Positions 13,878 through 27,877 of a stretch of DNA of 64,000 nucleotides are shown here, in pieces. The notes under the pieces are model-generated. The model had not been told where the DNA came from, made no database searches, and saw nothing but the letters and a program-made list of their open reading frames with translations. The stretch is from Sinotaia quadrata (Eukaryota > Mollusca > Gastropoda > Architaenioglossa > Viviparidae): NCBI GenBank assembly GCA_028829895.1, contig CM054180.1, forward strand, positions 119,396,473 to 119,460,472, written 5' to 3'. The stretch's first letter is position 1, and each line of letters opens with the position of its first letter. The position numbers and the translations under genes were made by a program.

Positions 13878-15732
13878 CTTTTCCGTGGGATACATAAAGA
13901 ATGTAATCATTCAACACGTTTTTGTCAATGAACGGACTGGTTGCGTATATTGCACTTAGTATAAAATCATTATGCTTAAAGTCTTTTATATATTGTCACA
14001 CATGTTTGAATAGTTGTCAAGTAGCATTCAAATGTTTTCATTATATATTTATTATTAATATGTTTAAAGTGTATTATTTTCCAATCTAAGACTATTTATT
14101 AATACTTCCGTAAGAGGTCGTGAATACTTAAAGTATCTAGAAAACGAAAGGGAGATAAATCATTCTAAAATATGTGCCAAAACCTCAGAAATTGAAAGAT
14201 CGCAGTTAGAATGGGACAGACTAGAAAAAGTGGAATGAGAAGAGTTGGATAACAGACCGGGAAAGCTAAGGTCTATAAAGAAAAATATCCTTGGCATGGA
14301 AAGATTAGAAAAGGATAGAGTGAAGGAAGAAGAGATGGAGGATTTTGATTTAAGCTGGTTATGGATGGAAGTTGATAGTCATGGTTGAAAAACTGATAAA
14401 TTAGCCAGTTACAGTCCCCAAACTTAACATGGAATATAAAGGCAGAAATAAGGCTGTTAAGAAAGTTGAGAAAGGCATAAAAACAGTTACTTTAAAAATC
14501 AGTGACGCTGTGACAGTTCAAAGCACTGAGGTAGTTAGCAAAGAGAGTGCCGGTACGGAGACTGATATAATATCGGTAAAAAGTAATGATGCGGTTAGTA
14601 CTCAACCGGAAGACACGCATAACACAGCCAGTACTCAACAGATTAGTGTACAAGCATTCATTGTGACAAACACTGACAGCCACTCCAACATATGTAAAAT
14701 TGTGTCATCGTATATTGCAGTAGTACGGTGGATCATGACGTGTCGTTTTCACCATCACGCAAGTGAATGCATCATTTGCAGTGAATATAGGACAACGAAT
14801 AAATATTCAGTTTCTGAATTATTAATATTTGTCAATGATGACATATCAGTAAACTTCAGTCTTTAACCTGTCCAGAATATATTACACACTCATAACGCAT
14901 ACACGATAGAAATGGTGTGTGTCAGAGTCAATAATATTTTCGTGAAGAATATATCTTCAGTAAAACTTTACGAAAGTAATCAATAGTACTTTACCAATGA
15001 TATCACATTCCATAGTTCTTAAATAAGGATATCAAAGTCAACAATACTTTATAAAGAATATTAAAGTCAATAATAGTACTGTACGGAAAATATCCAAGTT
15101 AATATTGCCTTACGGAAAATATAAAATTAATAGTATTGTGCGGAAAATATCAATGTAAATAATATTGTACGGAAAATATCATGTTAATAGTAGTGTACTG
15201 AAAATATCAATGATAACTGTAGCTATAGTAAAGATCAATGTTAATAGTAGTGTATAGGGTTTTGCTTTTTACTTATTCTGAAATGTAAGATAAGGGATTT
15301 GGGTGCTGATTTTAATAATCATTCCATGTCCTAAGGCACATCTACCAGCATGACATTCCTCGTGGCAGCACATTGAATCTAAAATCCTGATTATGAAAGT
15401 GACTACAGTGTGGTTTGGACTTAATCAGACCTTTAATCCCAAATCGGTGTATGACAAGTGGCAGCACACAAAACTCTAGCATGTTGAAGGAAATGCACTA
15501 GTATTTGCTTACAGAAAGAACAACCTCTATTCTAAACACCCGAGTGACATCAATTTAATTAGACTTTCAAATAATATTTCAGCCTTTTCAACTAAGCTGG
15601 AGGATATTGTTTTAAGTGATATTAGACGACAGCATTAAGATACATCTAATCAGACACAGAGAAACGAGCGCAAAGACGGACAACGCACACATTAACATGC
15701 TAAATATTAATTAACGAGCAATAAACACTTAC

Positions 15733-15782
15733 ACCTCTGCAGCTGATTCTTCGACCTCTTCTGTGGTCGCTGCCACACCCTC
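15733..15782 (-). CDS. Exon B, unit 6
   Basis: Identical to exon B of unit 5. Confidence 0.65.
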
Positions 15783-16615
15783 CTTGTTAATACAATGCGT
15801 TAAGATGAAAAGTATTCGAAGTATAATATTTGCAAATAGTCAACTTTGATATTTAAAACAATAAAAATTTACTCATTTTAACATTGAACTATTGTGATAA
15901 TGTCTTCTTCGTTGAGGTGAAGATTTAACTTGTCATTTATGAAATGCGCAGAGAGAGAGAGAGAGAGACAGAGTGAGAGAGTGAGAAAGAGAGTGAGAGA
16001 GAGATGGATTGACATGGACATATGGATGATGTATGGATGTATAATATATAATGATGGAAAGACAGATAGAATGATAGATACATAGATTCATGGCTGGATG
16101 GATTAATGACTGGTGAATGATTGGGAGGATGGAAAAAGATTGATATATACAGGATAGTTTCGTTTTGTGACAAATTCTGTTGTGCTTTTAGAAGCGTGTA
16201 AAATGTAGATAGGTAGGAGGATGGCTGGATTTGTGACTTGAAAGATCGAACTTTTGTCTGATTAATATTTTCTGTTTCCATAAGAAATGTACTTTGGGAA
16301 GATATACAAATATTTAATGTTAAAATATATGCTAACGTTAACTTTACTCAGTCTATCTATCTATCTGTCTGTCTGTCTTTATAATGTATATGTATCTGTA
16401 GATTCACATATTTGTATGTAACATATGTAACAACCAACTATAAGAGATTTTAGAAAAAAGTAAAATTATGTTAGTGACTAATAGGAGCAGATATTTAATA
16501 CAACTATGGTTATGTATATTCATTAAACAGATATTTAATACAAATATAAGTTATGTATATTCTTTACACAGTGACTTATGTTGTATGACGTTTCTCTTCA
16601 GCACTATTTACTCAC

Positions 16616-16667
16616 CTCTTCTTCTGGTTTCTCTTCGGGTTCAGCCTCCTCTTCTTCTATATTTTGT
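16616..16667 (-). CDS. Exon A, unit 6
   Basis: Consensus exon A; donor GTGAGT. Confidence 0.62.
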
Positions 16668-18522
16668 CTTTTCCGTGTGATACATAAAGAATGTAATCAT
16701 TCAACACGTTTTTGTCAATGAACGGACTGGTTGCGTATATTGCACTTAGTATAAAATCATTATGCTTAAAGTCTTTTATATAATGTCACACATGTTTGAA
16801 TAGTTGTCAAGTAGCATTCAAATGTTTTCATTATATATTTATTATTAATATGATTAAAGTGTATTATTTTCCAATCTAAGACTATTTATTAATACTTCCG
16901 TAAGAGGTCGTGAATACTTAAAGTATCTAGAAAACGAAAGGGAGATAAATCATTCTAAAATATGTGCCAAAACCTCAGAAATAGAAAGATCGCAGTTAGA
17001 ATGGGACAGACTAGAAAAAGTGGAATGAGAAGAGTTGGATAACAGACCGGGAAAGCTAAGGTCTATAAAGAAAAATATCCTTGGCATGGAAAGATTAGAA
17101 AAGGATAGAGTGAAGGAAGAAGAGATGGAGGATTTTGATTTAAGCTGGTTATGGATGGAAGTTGATAGTCATGGTTGAAAAACTGATAAATTAGCCAGTT
17201 ACAGTCCCCAAACTTAACATGGAATATAAAGGCAGAAATAAGGCTGTTAAGAAAGTTGAGAAAGGCATAAAAACAGTTACTTTAAAAATCAGTGACGCTG
17301 TGACAGTTCAAAGCACTGAGGTAGTTAGCAAAGAGAGTGCCGGTACGGAGACTGATATAATATCGGTAAAAAGTAATGATGCGGTTAGTACTCAACCGGA
17401 AGACACGCATAACACAGCCAGTACTCAACAGATTAGTGTACAAGCATTCATTGTGACAAACACTGACAGCCACTCCAACATATGTAAAATTGTGTCATCG
17501 TATATTGCAGTAGTACGGTGGATCATGACGTGTCGTTTTCACCATCACGCAAGTGAATGCATCATTTGCAGTGAATATAGGACAACGAATAAATATTCAG
17601 TTTCTGAATTATTAATATTTGTCAATGATGACATATCAGTAAACTTCAGTCTTTAACCTGTCCAGAATATATTACACACTCATAACGCATACACGATAGA
17701 AATGGTGTGTGTCAGAGTCAATAATATTTTCGTGAAGAATATATCTTCAGTAAAACTTTACGAAAGTAATCAATAGTACTTTACCAATGATATCACATTC
17801 CATAGTTCTTAAATAAGGATATCAAAGTCAACAATACTTTATAAAGAATATTAAAGTCAATAATAGTACTGTACGGAAAATATCCAAGTTAATATTGCCT
17901 TACGGAAAATATAAAATTAATAGTATTGTGCGGAAAATATCAATGTAAATAATATTGTACGGAAAATATCATGTTAATAGTAGTGTACTGAAAATATCAA
18001 TGATAACTGTAGCTATAGTAAAGATCAATGTTAATAGTAGTGTATAGGGTTTTGCTTTTTACTTATTCTGAAATGTAAGATAAGGGATTTGGGTGCTGAT
18101 TTTAATAATCATTCCATGTCCTAAGGCACATCTACCAGCATGACATTCCTCGTGGCAGCACATTGAATCTAAAATCCTGATTATGAAAGTGACTACAGTG
18201 TGGTTTGGACTTAATCAGACCTTTAATCCCAAATCGGTGTATGACAAGTGGCAGCACACAAAACTCTAGCATGTTGAAGGAAATGCACTAGTATTTGCTT
18301 ACAGAAAGAACAACCTCTATTCTAAACACCCGAGTGACATCAATTTAATTAGACTTTCAAATAATATTTCAGCCTTTTCAACTAAGCTGGAGGATATTGT
18401 TTTAAGTGATATTAGACGACAGCATTAAGATACATCTAATCAGACACAGAGAAACGAGCGCAAAGACGGACAACGCACACATTAACATGCTAAATATTAA
18501 TTAACGAGCAATAAACACTTAC

Positions 18523-18572
18523 ACCTCTGCAGCTGATTCTTCGACCTCTTCTGTGGTCGCTGCCACACCCTC
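18523..18572 (-). CDS. Exon B, unit 7
   Basis: Identical to exon B of unit 5. Confidence 0.65.
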
Positions 18573-19405
18573 CTTGTTAATACAATGCGTTAAGATGAAA
18601 AGTATTCGAAGTATAATATTTGCAAATAGTCAACTTTGATATTTAAAACAATAAAAATTTACTCATTTTAACATTGAACTATTGTGATAATGTCTTCTTC
18701 GTTGAGGTGAAGATTTAACTTGTCATTTATGAAATGCGCAGAGAGAGAGAGAGAGAGACAGAGTGAGAGAGTGAGAAAGAGAGTGAGAGAGAGATGGATT
18801 GACATGGACATATGGATGATGTATGGATGTATAATATATAATGATGGAAAGACAGATAGAATGATAGATACATAGATTCATGGCTGGATGGATTAATGAC
18901 TGGTGAATGATTGGGAGGATGGAAAAAGATTGATATATACAGGATAGTTTCGTTTTGTGACAAATTCTGTTGTGCTTTTAGAAGCGTGTAAAATGTAGAT
19001 AGGTAGGAGGATGGCTGGATTTGTGACTTGAAAGATCGAACTTTTGTCTGATTAATATTTTCTGTTTCCATAAGAAATGTACTTTGGGAAGATATACAAA
19101 TATTTAATGTTAAAATATATGCTAACGTTAACTTTACTCAGTCTATCTATCTATCTGTCTGTCTGTCTTTATAATGTATATGTATCTGTAGATTCACATA
19201 TTTGTATGTAACATATGTAACAACCAACTATAAGAGATTTTAGAAAAAAGTAAAATTATGTTAGTGACTAATAGGAGCAGATATTTAATACAACTATGGT
19301 TATGTATATTCATTAAACAGATATTTAATACAAATATAAGTTATGTATATTCTTTACACAGTGACTTATGTTGTATGACGTTTCTCTTCAGCACTATTTA
19401 CTCAC

Positions 19406-19457
19406 CTCTTCTTCTGGTTTCTCTTCGGGTTCAGCCTCCTCTTCTTCTATATTTTGT
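19406..19457 (-). CDS. Exon A, unit 7
   Basis: Consensus exon A; donor GTGAGT. Confidence 0.62.
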
Positions 19458-21312
19458 CTTTTCCGTGTGATACATAAAGAATGTAATCATTCAACACGTT
19501 TTTGTCAATGAACGGACTGGTTGCGTATATTGCACTTAGTATAAAATCATTATGCTTAAAGTCTTTTATATAATGTCACACATGTTTGAATAGTTGTCAA
19601 GTAGCATTCAAATGTTTTCATTATATATTTATTATTAATATGATTAAAGTGTATTATTTTCCAATCTAAGACTATTTATTAATACTTCCGTAAGAGGTCG
19701 TGAATACTTAAAGTATCTAGAAAACGAAAGGGAGATAAATCATTCTAAAATATGTGCCAAAACCTCAGAAATAGAAAGATCGCAGTTAGAATGGGACAGA
19801 CTAGAAAAAGTGGAATGAGAAGAGTTGGATAACAGACCGGGAAAGCTAAGGTCTATAAAGAAAAATATCCTTGGCATGGAAAGATTAGAAAAGGATAGAG
19901 TGAAGGAAGAAGAGATGGAGGATTTTGATTTAAGCTGGTTATGGATGGAAGTTGATAGTCATGGTTGAAAAACTGATAAATTAGCCAGTTACAGTCCCCA
20001 AACTTAACATGGAATATAAAGGCAGAAATAAGGCTGTTAAGAAAGTTGAGAAAGGCATAAAAACAGTTACTTTAAAAATCAGTGACGCTGTGACAGTTCA
20101 AAGCACTGAGGTAGTTAGCAAAGAGAGTGCCGGTACGGAGACTGATATAATATCGGTAAAAAGTAATGATGCGGTTAGTACTCAACCGGAAGACACGCAT
20201 AACACAGCCAGTACTCAACAGATTAGTGTACAAGCATTCATTGTGACAAACACTGACAGCCACTCCAACATATGTAAAATTGTGTCATCGTATATTGCAG
20301 TAGTACGGTGGATCATGACGTGTCGTTTTCACCATCACGCAAGTGAATGCATCATTTGCAGTGAATATAGGACAACGAATAAATATTCAGTTTCTGAATT
20401 ATTAATATTTGTCAATGATGACATATCAGTAAACTTCAGTCTTTAACCTGTCCAGAATATATTACACACTCATAACGCATACACGATAGAAATGGTGTGT
20501 GTCAGAGTCAATAATATTTTCGTGAAGAATATATCTTCAGTAAAACTTTACGAAAGTAATCAATAGTACTTTACCAATGATATCACATTCCATAGTTCTT
20601 AAATAAGGATATCAAAGTCAACAATACTTTATAAAGAATATTAAAGTCAATAATAGTACTGTACGGAAAATATCCAAGTTAATATTGCCTTACGGAAAAT
20701 ATAAAATTAATAGTATTGTGCGGAAAATATCAATGTAAATAATATTGTACGGAAAATATCATGTTAATAGTAGTGTACTGAAAATATCAATGATAACTGT
20801 AGCTATAGTAAAGATCAATGTTAATAGTAGTGTATAGGGTTTTGCTTTTTACTTATTCTGAAATGTAAGATAAGGGATTTGGGTGCTGATTTTAATAATC
20901 ATTCCATGTCCTAAGGCACATCTACCAGCATGACATTCCTCGTGGCAGCACATTGAATCTAAAATCCTGATTATGAAAGTGACTACAGTGTGGTTTGGAC
21001 TTAATCAGACCTTTAATCCCAAATCGGTGTATGACAAGTGGCAGCACACAAAACTCTAGCATGTTGAAGGAAATGCACTAGTATTTGCTTACAGAAAGAA
21101 CAACCTCTATTCTAAACACCCGAGTGACATCAATTTAATTAGACTTTCAAATAATATTTCAGCCTTTTCAACTAAGCTGGAGGATATTGTTTTAAGTGAT
21201 ATTAGACGACAGCATTAAGATACATCTAATCAGACACAGAGAAACGAGCGCAAAGACGGACAACGCACACATTAACATGCTAAATATTAATTAACGAGCA
21301 ATAAACACTTAC

Positions 21313-21362
21313 ACCTCTGCAGCTGATTCTTCGACCTCTTCTGTGGTCGCTGCCACACCCTC
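21313..21362 (-). CDS. Exon B, unit 8
   Basis: Identical to exon B of unit 5. Confidence 0.65.
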
Positions 21363-22195
21363 CTTGTTAATACAATGCGTTAAGATGAAAAGTATTCGAA
21401 GTATAATATTTGCAAATAGTCAACTTTGATATTTAAAACAATAAAAATTTACTCATTTTAACATTGAACTATTGTGATAATGTCTTCTTCGTTGAGGTGA
21501 AGATTTAACTTGTCATTTATGAAATGCGCAGAGAGAGAGAGAGAGAGACAGAGTGAGAGAGTGAGAAAGAGAGTGAGAGAGAGATGGATTGACATGGACA
21601 TATGGATGATGTATGGATGTATAATATATAATGATGGAAAGACAGATAGAATGATAGATACATAGATTCATGGCTGGATGGATTAATGACTGGTGAATGA
21701 TTGGGAGGATGGAAAATGATTGATATATACAGGATAGTTTCGTTTTGTGACAAATTCTGTTGTGCTTTTAGAAGCGTGTAAAATGTAGATAGGTAGGAGG
21801 ATGGCTGGATTTGTGACTTGAAAGATCGAACTTTTGTCTGATTAATATTTTCTGTTTCCATAAGAAATGTACTTTGGGAAGATATACAAATATTTAATGT
21901 TAAAATATATGCTAACGTTAACTTTACTCAGTCTATCTATCTATCTGTCTGTCTGTCTTTATAATGTATATGTATCTGTAGATTCACATATTTGTATGTA
22001 ACATATGTAACAACCAACTATAAGAGATTTTAGAAAAAAGTAAAATTATGTTAGTGACTAATAGGAGCAGATATTTAATACAACTATGGTTATGTATATT
22101 CATTAAACAGATATTTAATACAAATATAAGTTATGTATATTCTTTACACAGTGACTTATGTTGTATGACGTTTCTCTTCAGCACTATTTACTCAC

Positions 22196-22247
22196 CTCTT
22201 CTTCTGGTTTCTCTTCGGGTTCAGCCTCCTCTTCTTCTATATTTTGT
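22196..22247 (-). CDS. Exon A, unit 8
   Basis: Consensus exon A; donor GTGAGT. Confidence 0.62.
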
Positions 22248-24102
22248 CTTTTCCGTGTGATACATAAAGAATGTAATCATTCAACACGTTTTTGTCAATG
22301 AACGGACTGGTTGCGTATATTGCACTTAGTATAAAATCATTATGCTTAAAGTCTTTTATATAATGTCACACATGTTTGAATAGTTGTCAAGTAGCATTCA
22401 AATGTTTTCATTATATATTTATTATTAATATGATTAAAGTGTATTATTTTCCAATCTAAGACTATTTATTAATACTTCCGTAAGAGGTCGTGAATACTTA
22501 AAGTATCTAGAAAACGAAAGGGAGATAAATCATTCTAAAATATGTGCCAAAACCTCAGAAATAGAAAGATCGCAGTTAGAATGGGACAGACTAGAAAAAG
22601 TGGAATGAGAAGAGTTGGATAACAGACCGGGAAAGCTAAGGTCTATAAAGAAAAATATCCTTGGCATGGAAAGATTAGAAAAGGATAGAGTGAAGGAAGA
22701 AGAGATGGAGGATTTTGATTTAAGCTGGTTATGGATGGAAGTTGATAGTCATGGTTGAAAAACTGATAAATTAGCCAGTTACAGTCCCCAAACTTAACAT
22801 GGAATATAAAGGCAGAAATAAGGCTGTTAAGAAAGTTGAGAAAGGCATAAAAACAGTTACTTTAAAAATCAGTGACGCTGTGACAGTTCAAAGCACTGAG
22901 GTAGTTAGCAAAGAGAGTGCCGGTACGGAGACTGATATAATATCGGTAAAAAGTAATGATGCGGTTAGTACTCAACCGGAAGACACGCATAACACAGCCA
23001 GTACTCAACAGATTAGTGTACAAGCATTCATTGTGACAAACACTGACAGCCACTCCAACATATGTAAAATTGTGTCATCGTATATTGCAGTAGTACGGTG
23101 GATCATGACGTGTCGTTTTCACCATCACGCAAGTGAATGCATCATTTGCAGTGAATATAGGACAACGAATAAATATTCAGTTTCTGAATTATTAATATTT
23201 GTCAATGATGACATATCAGTAAACTTCAGTCTTTAACCTGTCCAGAATATATTACACACTCATAACGCATACACGATAGAAATGGTGTGTGTCAGAGTCA
23301 ATAATATTTTCGTGAAGAATATATCTTCAGTAAAACTTTACGAAAGTAATCAATAGTACTTTACCAATGATATCACATTCCATAGTTCTTAAATAAGGAT
23401 ATCAAAGTCAACAATACTTTATAAAGAATATTAAAGTCAATAATAGTACTGTACGGAAAATATCCAAGTTAATATTGCCTTACGGAAAATATAAAATTAA
23501 TAGTATTGTGCGGAAAATATCAATGTAAATAATATTGTACGGAAAATATCATGTTAATAGTAGTGTACTGAAAATATCAATGATAACTGTAGCTATAGTA
23601 AAGATCAATGTTAATAGTAGTGTATAGGGTTTTGCTTTTTACTTATTCTGAAATGTAAGATAAGGGATTTGGGTGCTGATTTTAATAATCATTCCATGTC
23701 CTAAGGCACATCTACCAGCATGACATTCCTCGTGGCAGCACATTGAATCTAAAATCCTGATTATGACAGTGACTACAGTGTGGTTTGGACTTAATCAGAC
23801 CTTTAATCCCAAATCGGTGTATGACAAGTGGCAGCACACAAAACTCTAGCATGTTGAAGGAAATGCACTAGTATTTGCTTACAGAAAGAACAACCTCTAT
23901 TCTAAACACCCGAGTGACATCAATTTAATTAGACTTTCAAATAATATTTCAGCCTTTTCAACTAAGCTGGAGGATATTGTTTTAAGTGATATTAGACGAC
24001 AGCATTAAGATACATCTAATCAGACACAGAGAAACGAGCGCAAAGACGGACAACGCACACATTAACATGCTAAATATTAATTAACGAGCAATAAACACTT
24101 AC

Positions 24103-24152
24103 ACCTCTGCAGCTGATTCTTCGACCTCTTCTGTGGTCGCTGCCACACCCTC
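24103..24152 (-). CDS. Exon B, unit 9
   Basis: Identical to exon B of unit 5. Confidence 0.65.
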
Positions 24153-24985
24153 CTTGTTAATACAATGCGTTAAGATGAAAAGTATTCGAAGTATAATATT
24201 TGCAAATAGTCAACTTTGATATTTAAAACAATAAAAATTTACTCATTTTAACATTGAACTATTGTGATAATGTCTTCTTCGTTGAGGTGAAGATTTAACT
24301 TGTCATTTATGAAATGCGCAGAGAGAGAGAGAGAGAGACAGAGTGAGAGAGTGAGAGAGAGAGTGAGAGAGAGATGGATTGACATGGACATATGGATGAT
24401 GTATGGATGTATAATATATAATGATGGAAAGACAGATAGAATGATAGATACATAGATTCATGGCTGGATGGATTAATGACTGGTGAATGATTGGGAGGAT
24501 GGAAAAAGATTGATATATACAGGATAGTTTCGTTTTGTGACAAATTCTGTTGTGCTTTTAGAAGCGTGTAAAATGTAGATAGGTAGGAGGATGGCTGGAT
24601 TTGTGACTTGAAAGATCGAACTTTTGTCTGATTAATATTTTCTGTTTCCATAAGAAATGTACTTTGGGAAGATATACAAATATTTAATGTTAAAATATAT
24701 GCTAACGTTAACTTTACTCAGTCTATCTATCTATCTGTCTGTCTGTCTTTATAATGTATATGTATCTGTAGATTCACATATTTGTATGTAACATATGTAA
24801 CAACCAACTATAAGAGATTTTAGAAAAAAGTAAAATTATGTTAGTGACTAATAGGAGCAGATATTTAATACAACTATGGTTATGTATATTCTTTAAACAG
24901 ATATTTAATACAAATATAAGTTATGTATATTCTTTACACAGTGACTTATGTTGTATGACGTTTCTCTTCAGCACTATTTACTCAC

Positions 24986-25037
24986 CTCTTCTTCTGGTTT
25001 CTCTTCGGGTTCAGCCTCCTCTTCTTCTATATTTTGT
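24986..25037 (-). CDS. Exon A, unit 9
   Basis: Consensus exon A; donor GTGAGT. Confidence 0.62.
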
Positions 25038-26892
25038 CTTTTCCGTGTGATACATAAAGAATGTAATCATTCAACACGTTTTTGTCAATGAACGGACTGG
25101 TTGCGTATATTGCACTTAGTATAAAATCATTATGCTTAAAGTCTTTTATATATTGTCACACATGTTTGAATAGTTGTCAAGTAGCATTCAAATGTTTTCA
25201 TTATATATTTATTATTAATATGATTAAAGTGTATTATTTTCCAATCTAAGACTATTTATTAATACTTCCGTAAGAGGTCGTGAATACTTAAAGTATCTAG
25301 AAAACGAAAGGGAGATAAATCATTCTAAAATATGTGCCAAAACCTCAGAAATTGAAAGATCGCAGTTAGAATGGGACAGACTAGAAAAAGTGGAATGAGA
25401 AGAGTTGGATAACAGACCGGGAAAGCTAAGGTCTATAAAGAAAAATATCCTTGGCATGGAAAGATTAGAAAAGGATAGAGTGAAGGAAGAAGAGATGGAG
25501 GATTTTGATTTAAGCTGGTTATGGATGGAAGTTGATAGTCATGGTTGAAAAACTGATAAATTAGCCAGTTACAGTCCCCAAACTTAACATGGAATATAAA
25601 GGCAGAAATAAGGCTGTTAAGAAAGTTGAGAAAGGCATAAAAACAGTTACTTTAAAAATCAGTGACGCTGTGACAGTTCAAAGCACTGAGGTAGTTAGCA
25701 AAGAGAGTGCCGGTACGGAGACTGATATAATATCGGTAAAAAGTAATGATGCGGTTAGTACTCAACCGGAAGACACGCATAACACAGCCAGTACTCAACA
25801 GATTAGTGTATAAGCATTCATTGTGACAAACACTGACAGCCACTCCAACATATGTAAAATTGTGTCATCGTATATTGCAGTAGTACGGTGGATCATGACG
25901 TGTCGTTTTCACCATCACGCAAGTGAATGCATCATTTGCAGTGAATATAGGACAACGAATAAATATTCAGTTTCTGAATTATTAATATTTGTCAATGATG
26001 ACATATCAGTAAACTTCAGTCTTTAACCTGTCCAGAATATATTACACACTCATAACGCATACACGATAGAAATGGTGTGTGTCAGAGTCAATAATATTTT
26101 CGTGAAGAATATATCTTCAGTAAAACTTTACGAAAGTAATCAATAGTACTTTACCAATGATATCACATTCCATAGTTCTTAAATAAGGATATCAAAGTCA
26201 ACAATACTTTATAAAGAATATTAAAGTCAATAATAGTACTGTACGGAAAATATCCAAGTTAATATTGCCTTACGGAAAATATAAAATTAATAGTATTGTG
26301 CGGAAAATATCAATGTAAATAATATTGTACGGAAAATATCATGTTAATAGTAGTGTACTGAAAATATCAATGATAACTGTAGCTATAGTAAAGATCAATG
26401 TTAATAGTAGTGTATAGGGTTTTGCTTTTTACTTATTCTGAAATGTAAGATAAGGGATTTGGGTGCTGATTTTAATAATCATTCCATGTCCTAAGGCACA
26501 TCTACCAGCATGACATTCCTCGTGGCAGCACATTGAATCTAAAATCCTGATTATGAAAGTGACTACAGTGTGGTTTGGACTTAATCAGACCTTTAATCCC
26601 AAATCGGTGTATGACAAGTGGCAGCACACAAAACTCTAGCATGTTGAAGGAAATGCACTAGTATTTGCTTACAGAAAGAACAACCTCTATTCTAAACACC
26701 CGAGTGACATCAATTTAATTAGACTTTCAAATAATATTTCAGCCTTTTCAACTAAGCTGGAGGATATTGTTTTAAGTGATATTAGACGACAGCATTAAGA
26801 TACATCTAATCAGACACAGAGAAACGAGCGCAAAGACGGACAACGCACACATTAACATGCTAAATATTAATTAACGAGCAATAAACACTTAC

Positions 26893-26942
26893 ACCTCTGC
26901 AGCTGATTCTTCGACCTCTTCTGTGGTCGCTGCCACACCCTC
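26893..26942 (-). CDS. Exon B, unit 10
   Basis: Identical to exon B of unit 5. Confidence 0.65.
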
Positions 26943-27106
26943 CTTGTTAATACAATGCGTTAAGATGAAAAGTATTCGAAGTATAATATTTGCAAACAGT
27001 CCACTTTGATATTTAAAACAATAAAATTTACTCATTTTAACATTGAACTATTGTGATAATGTCTTCTTCGTTGAGGTGAAGATTTAACATGTCATTTAGG
27101 AAATGC

Positions 27107-27198
<92 letters not shown>

Positions 27199-27825
27199 AG
27201 AGAGAGAGAGAGAGATGGATTGACATTGACATATGGATGATGTATGGATGTATAATACATAATGATGGAAAGACAGATAGAATGATAGATACATAGATTC
27301 ATGGCTGGATGGATTAATGACTGGTGAATGATTGGGAGGATGGAAAAAGATTGATATATACAGGATAGGTTCGTTTTGTGACAAATTCGGTTGTGCTTTT
27401 ATAAGCGTGTAAAATGTAGATAGGTAGGAGGATGGCAGGATTTGTGACTTGAAAGATCGAACTTTTGTCTGATTAATATTTTCTGTTTCCATAAGAAATG
27501 TACTTTGGGAAGATATACAAATATTTAATGTTAAATATATGCTAACGTTAACTTTACTCAGTCTATCTATCTATCTGTCTGTCTGTCTATATAATGTATA
27601 TGTATCTGTAGATTCACATATTTGTATGTAACATATTTAACAACCAACTATAAGAGATTTTAGAAAAAAGTAAAAGTATGTTAGTGACTAATAGGAGCAG
27701 ATATTTAATACAACTATGGTTATGTATATTCTTTAAACAGATATTTAATACAAATATAAGTTATGTATATTCTTTACACAGTGACTTATGTTGTATGACG
27801 TTTCTCTTCAGCACTATTTACTCAC

Positions 27826-27877
27826 CTCTTCTTCTGGTTTCTCTTCGGGTTCAGCCTCCTCTTCTTCTATATTTTGT
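27826..27877 (-). CDS. Exon A, unit 10
   Basis: Consensus exon A; donor GTGAGT. Confidence 0.62.

Larger units (their letters stand above)
11289..14078. repeat. Tandem unit 5 (2790 bp)
   Basis: First of five consecutive copies of identical length. The (GA)n tract (13161-13214) is short and carries a diagnostic GACAGAG interruption shared by units 5-9. ATAAAAATTT before the tract has one A more than units 1-4. Antisense frame 11639-12076 is intact with one S-to-F change. Confidence 0.97.
14079..16868. repeat. Tandem unit 6 (2790 bp)
   Basis: Shares the GAGAAAGAG change inside the GA tract (15951-16004) with units 7 and 8, but keeps ATTGAAAG near its start where units 7-9 have ATAGAAAG. Antisense frame 14429-14866 is intact. 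Confidence 0.97.
16869..19658. repeat. Tandem unit 7 (2790 bp)
   Basis: Appears virtually identical to unit 8, including ATAGAAAG near 16981, the ATTATGAAAG change near 18181 and ATATAATGTC near 19570. Antisense frame 17219-17656 is intact. Confidence 0.97.
19659..22448. repeat. Tandem unit 8 (2790 bp)
   Basis: Near-duplicate of unit 7. The one private change noticed is GGAAAATGAT for GGAAAAAGAT near 21713. GA tract 21531-21584; antisense frame 20009-20446 intact. Confidence 0.97.
22449..25238. repeat. Tandem unit 9 (2790 bp)
   Basis: A mosaic copy: its left part matches units 7 and 8 (ATAGAAAG near 22561), while its right part matches unit 5 (uninterrupted GAGAGAG in the GA tract 24321-24374, ATTATGACAG near 23761, ATATATTGTC near 25150). 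This points to exchange between copies. Antisense frame 22799-23236 is intact. Confidence 0.97.
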
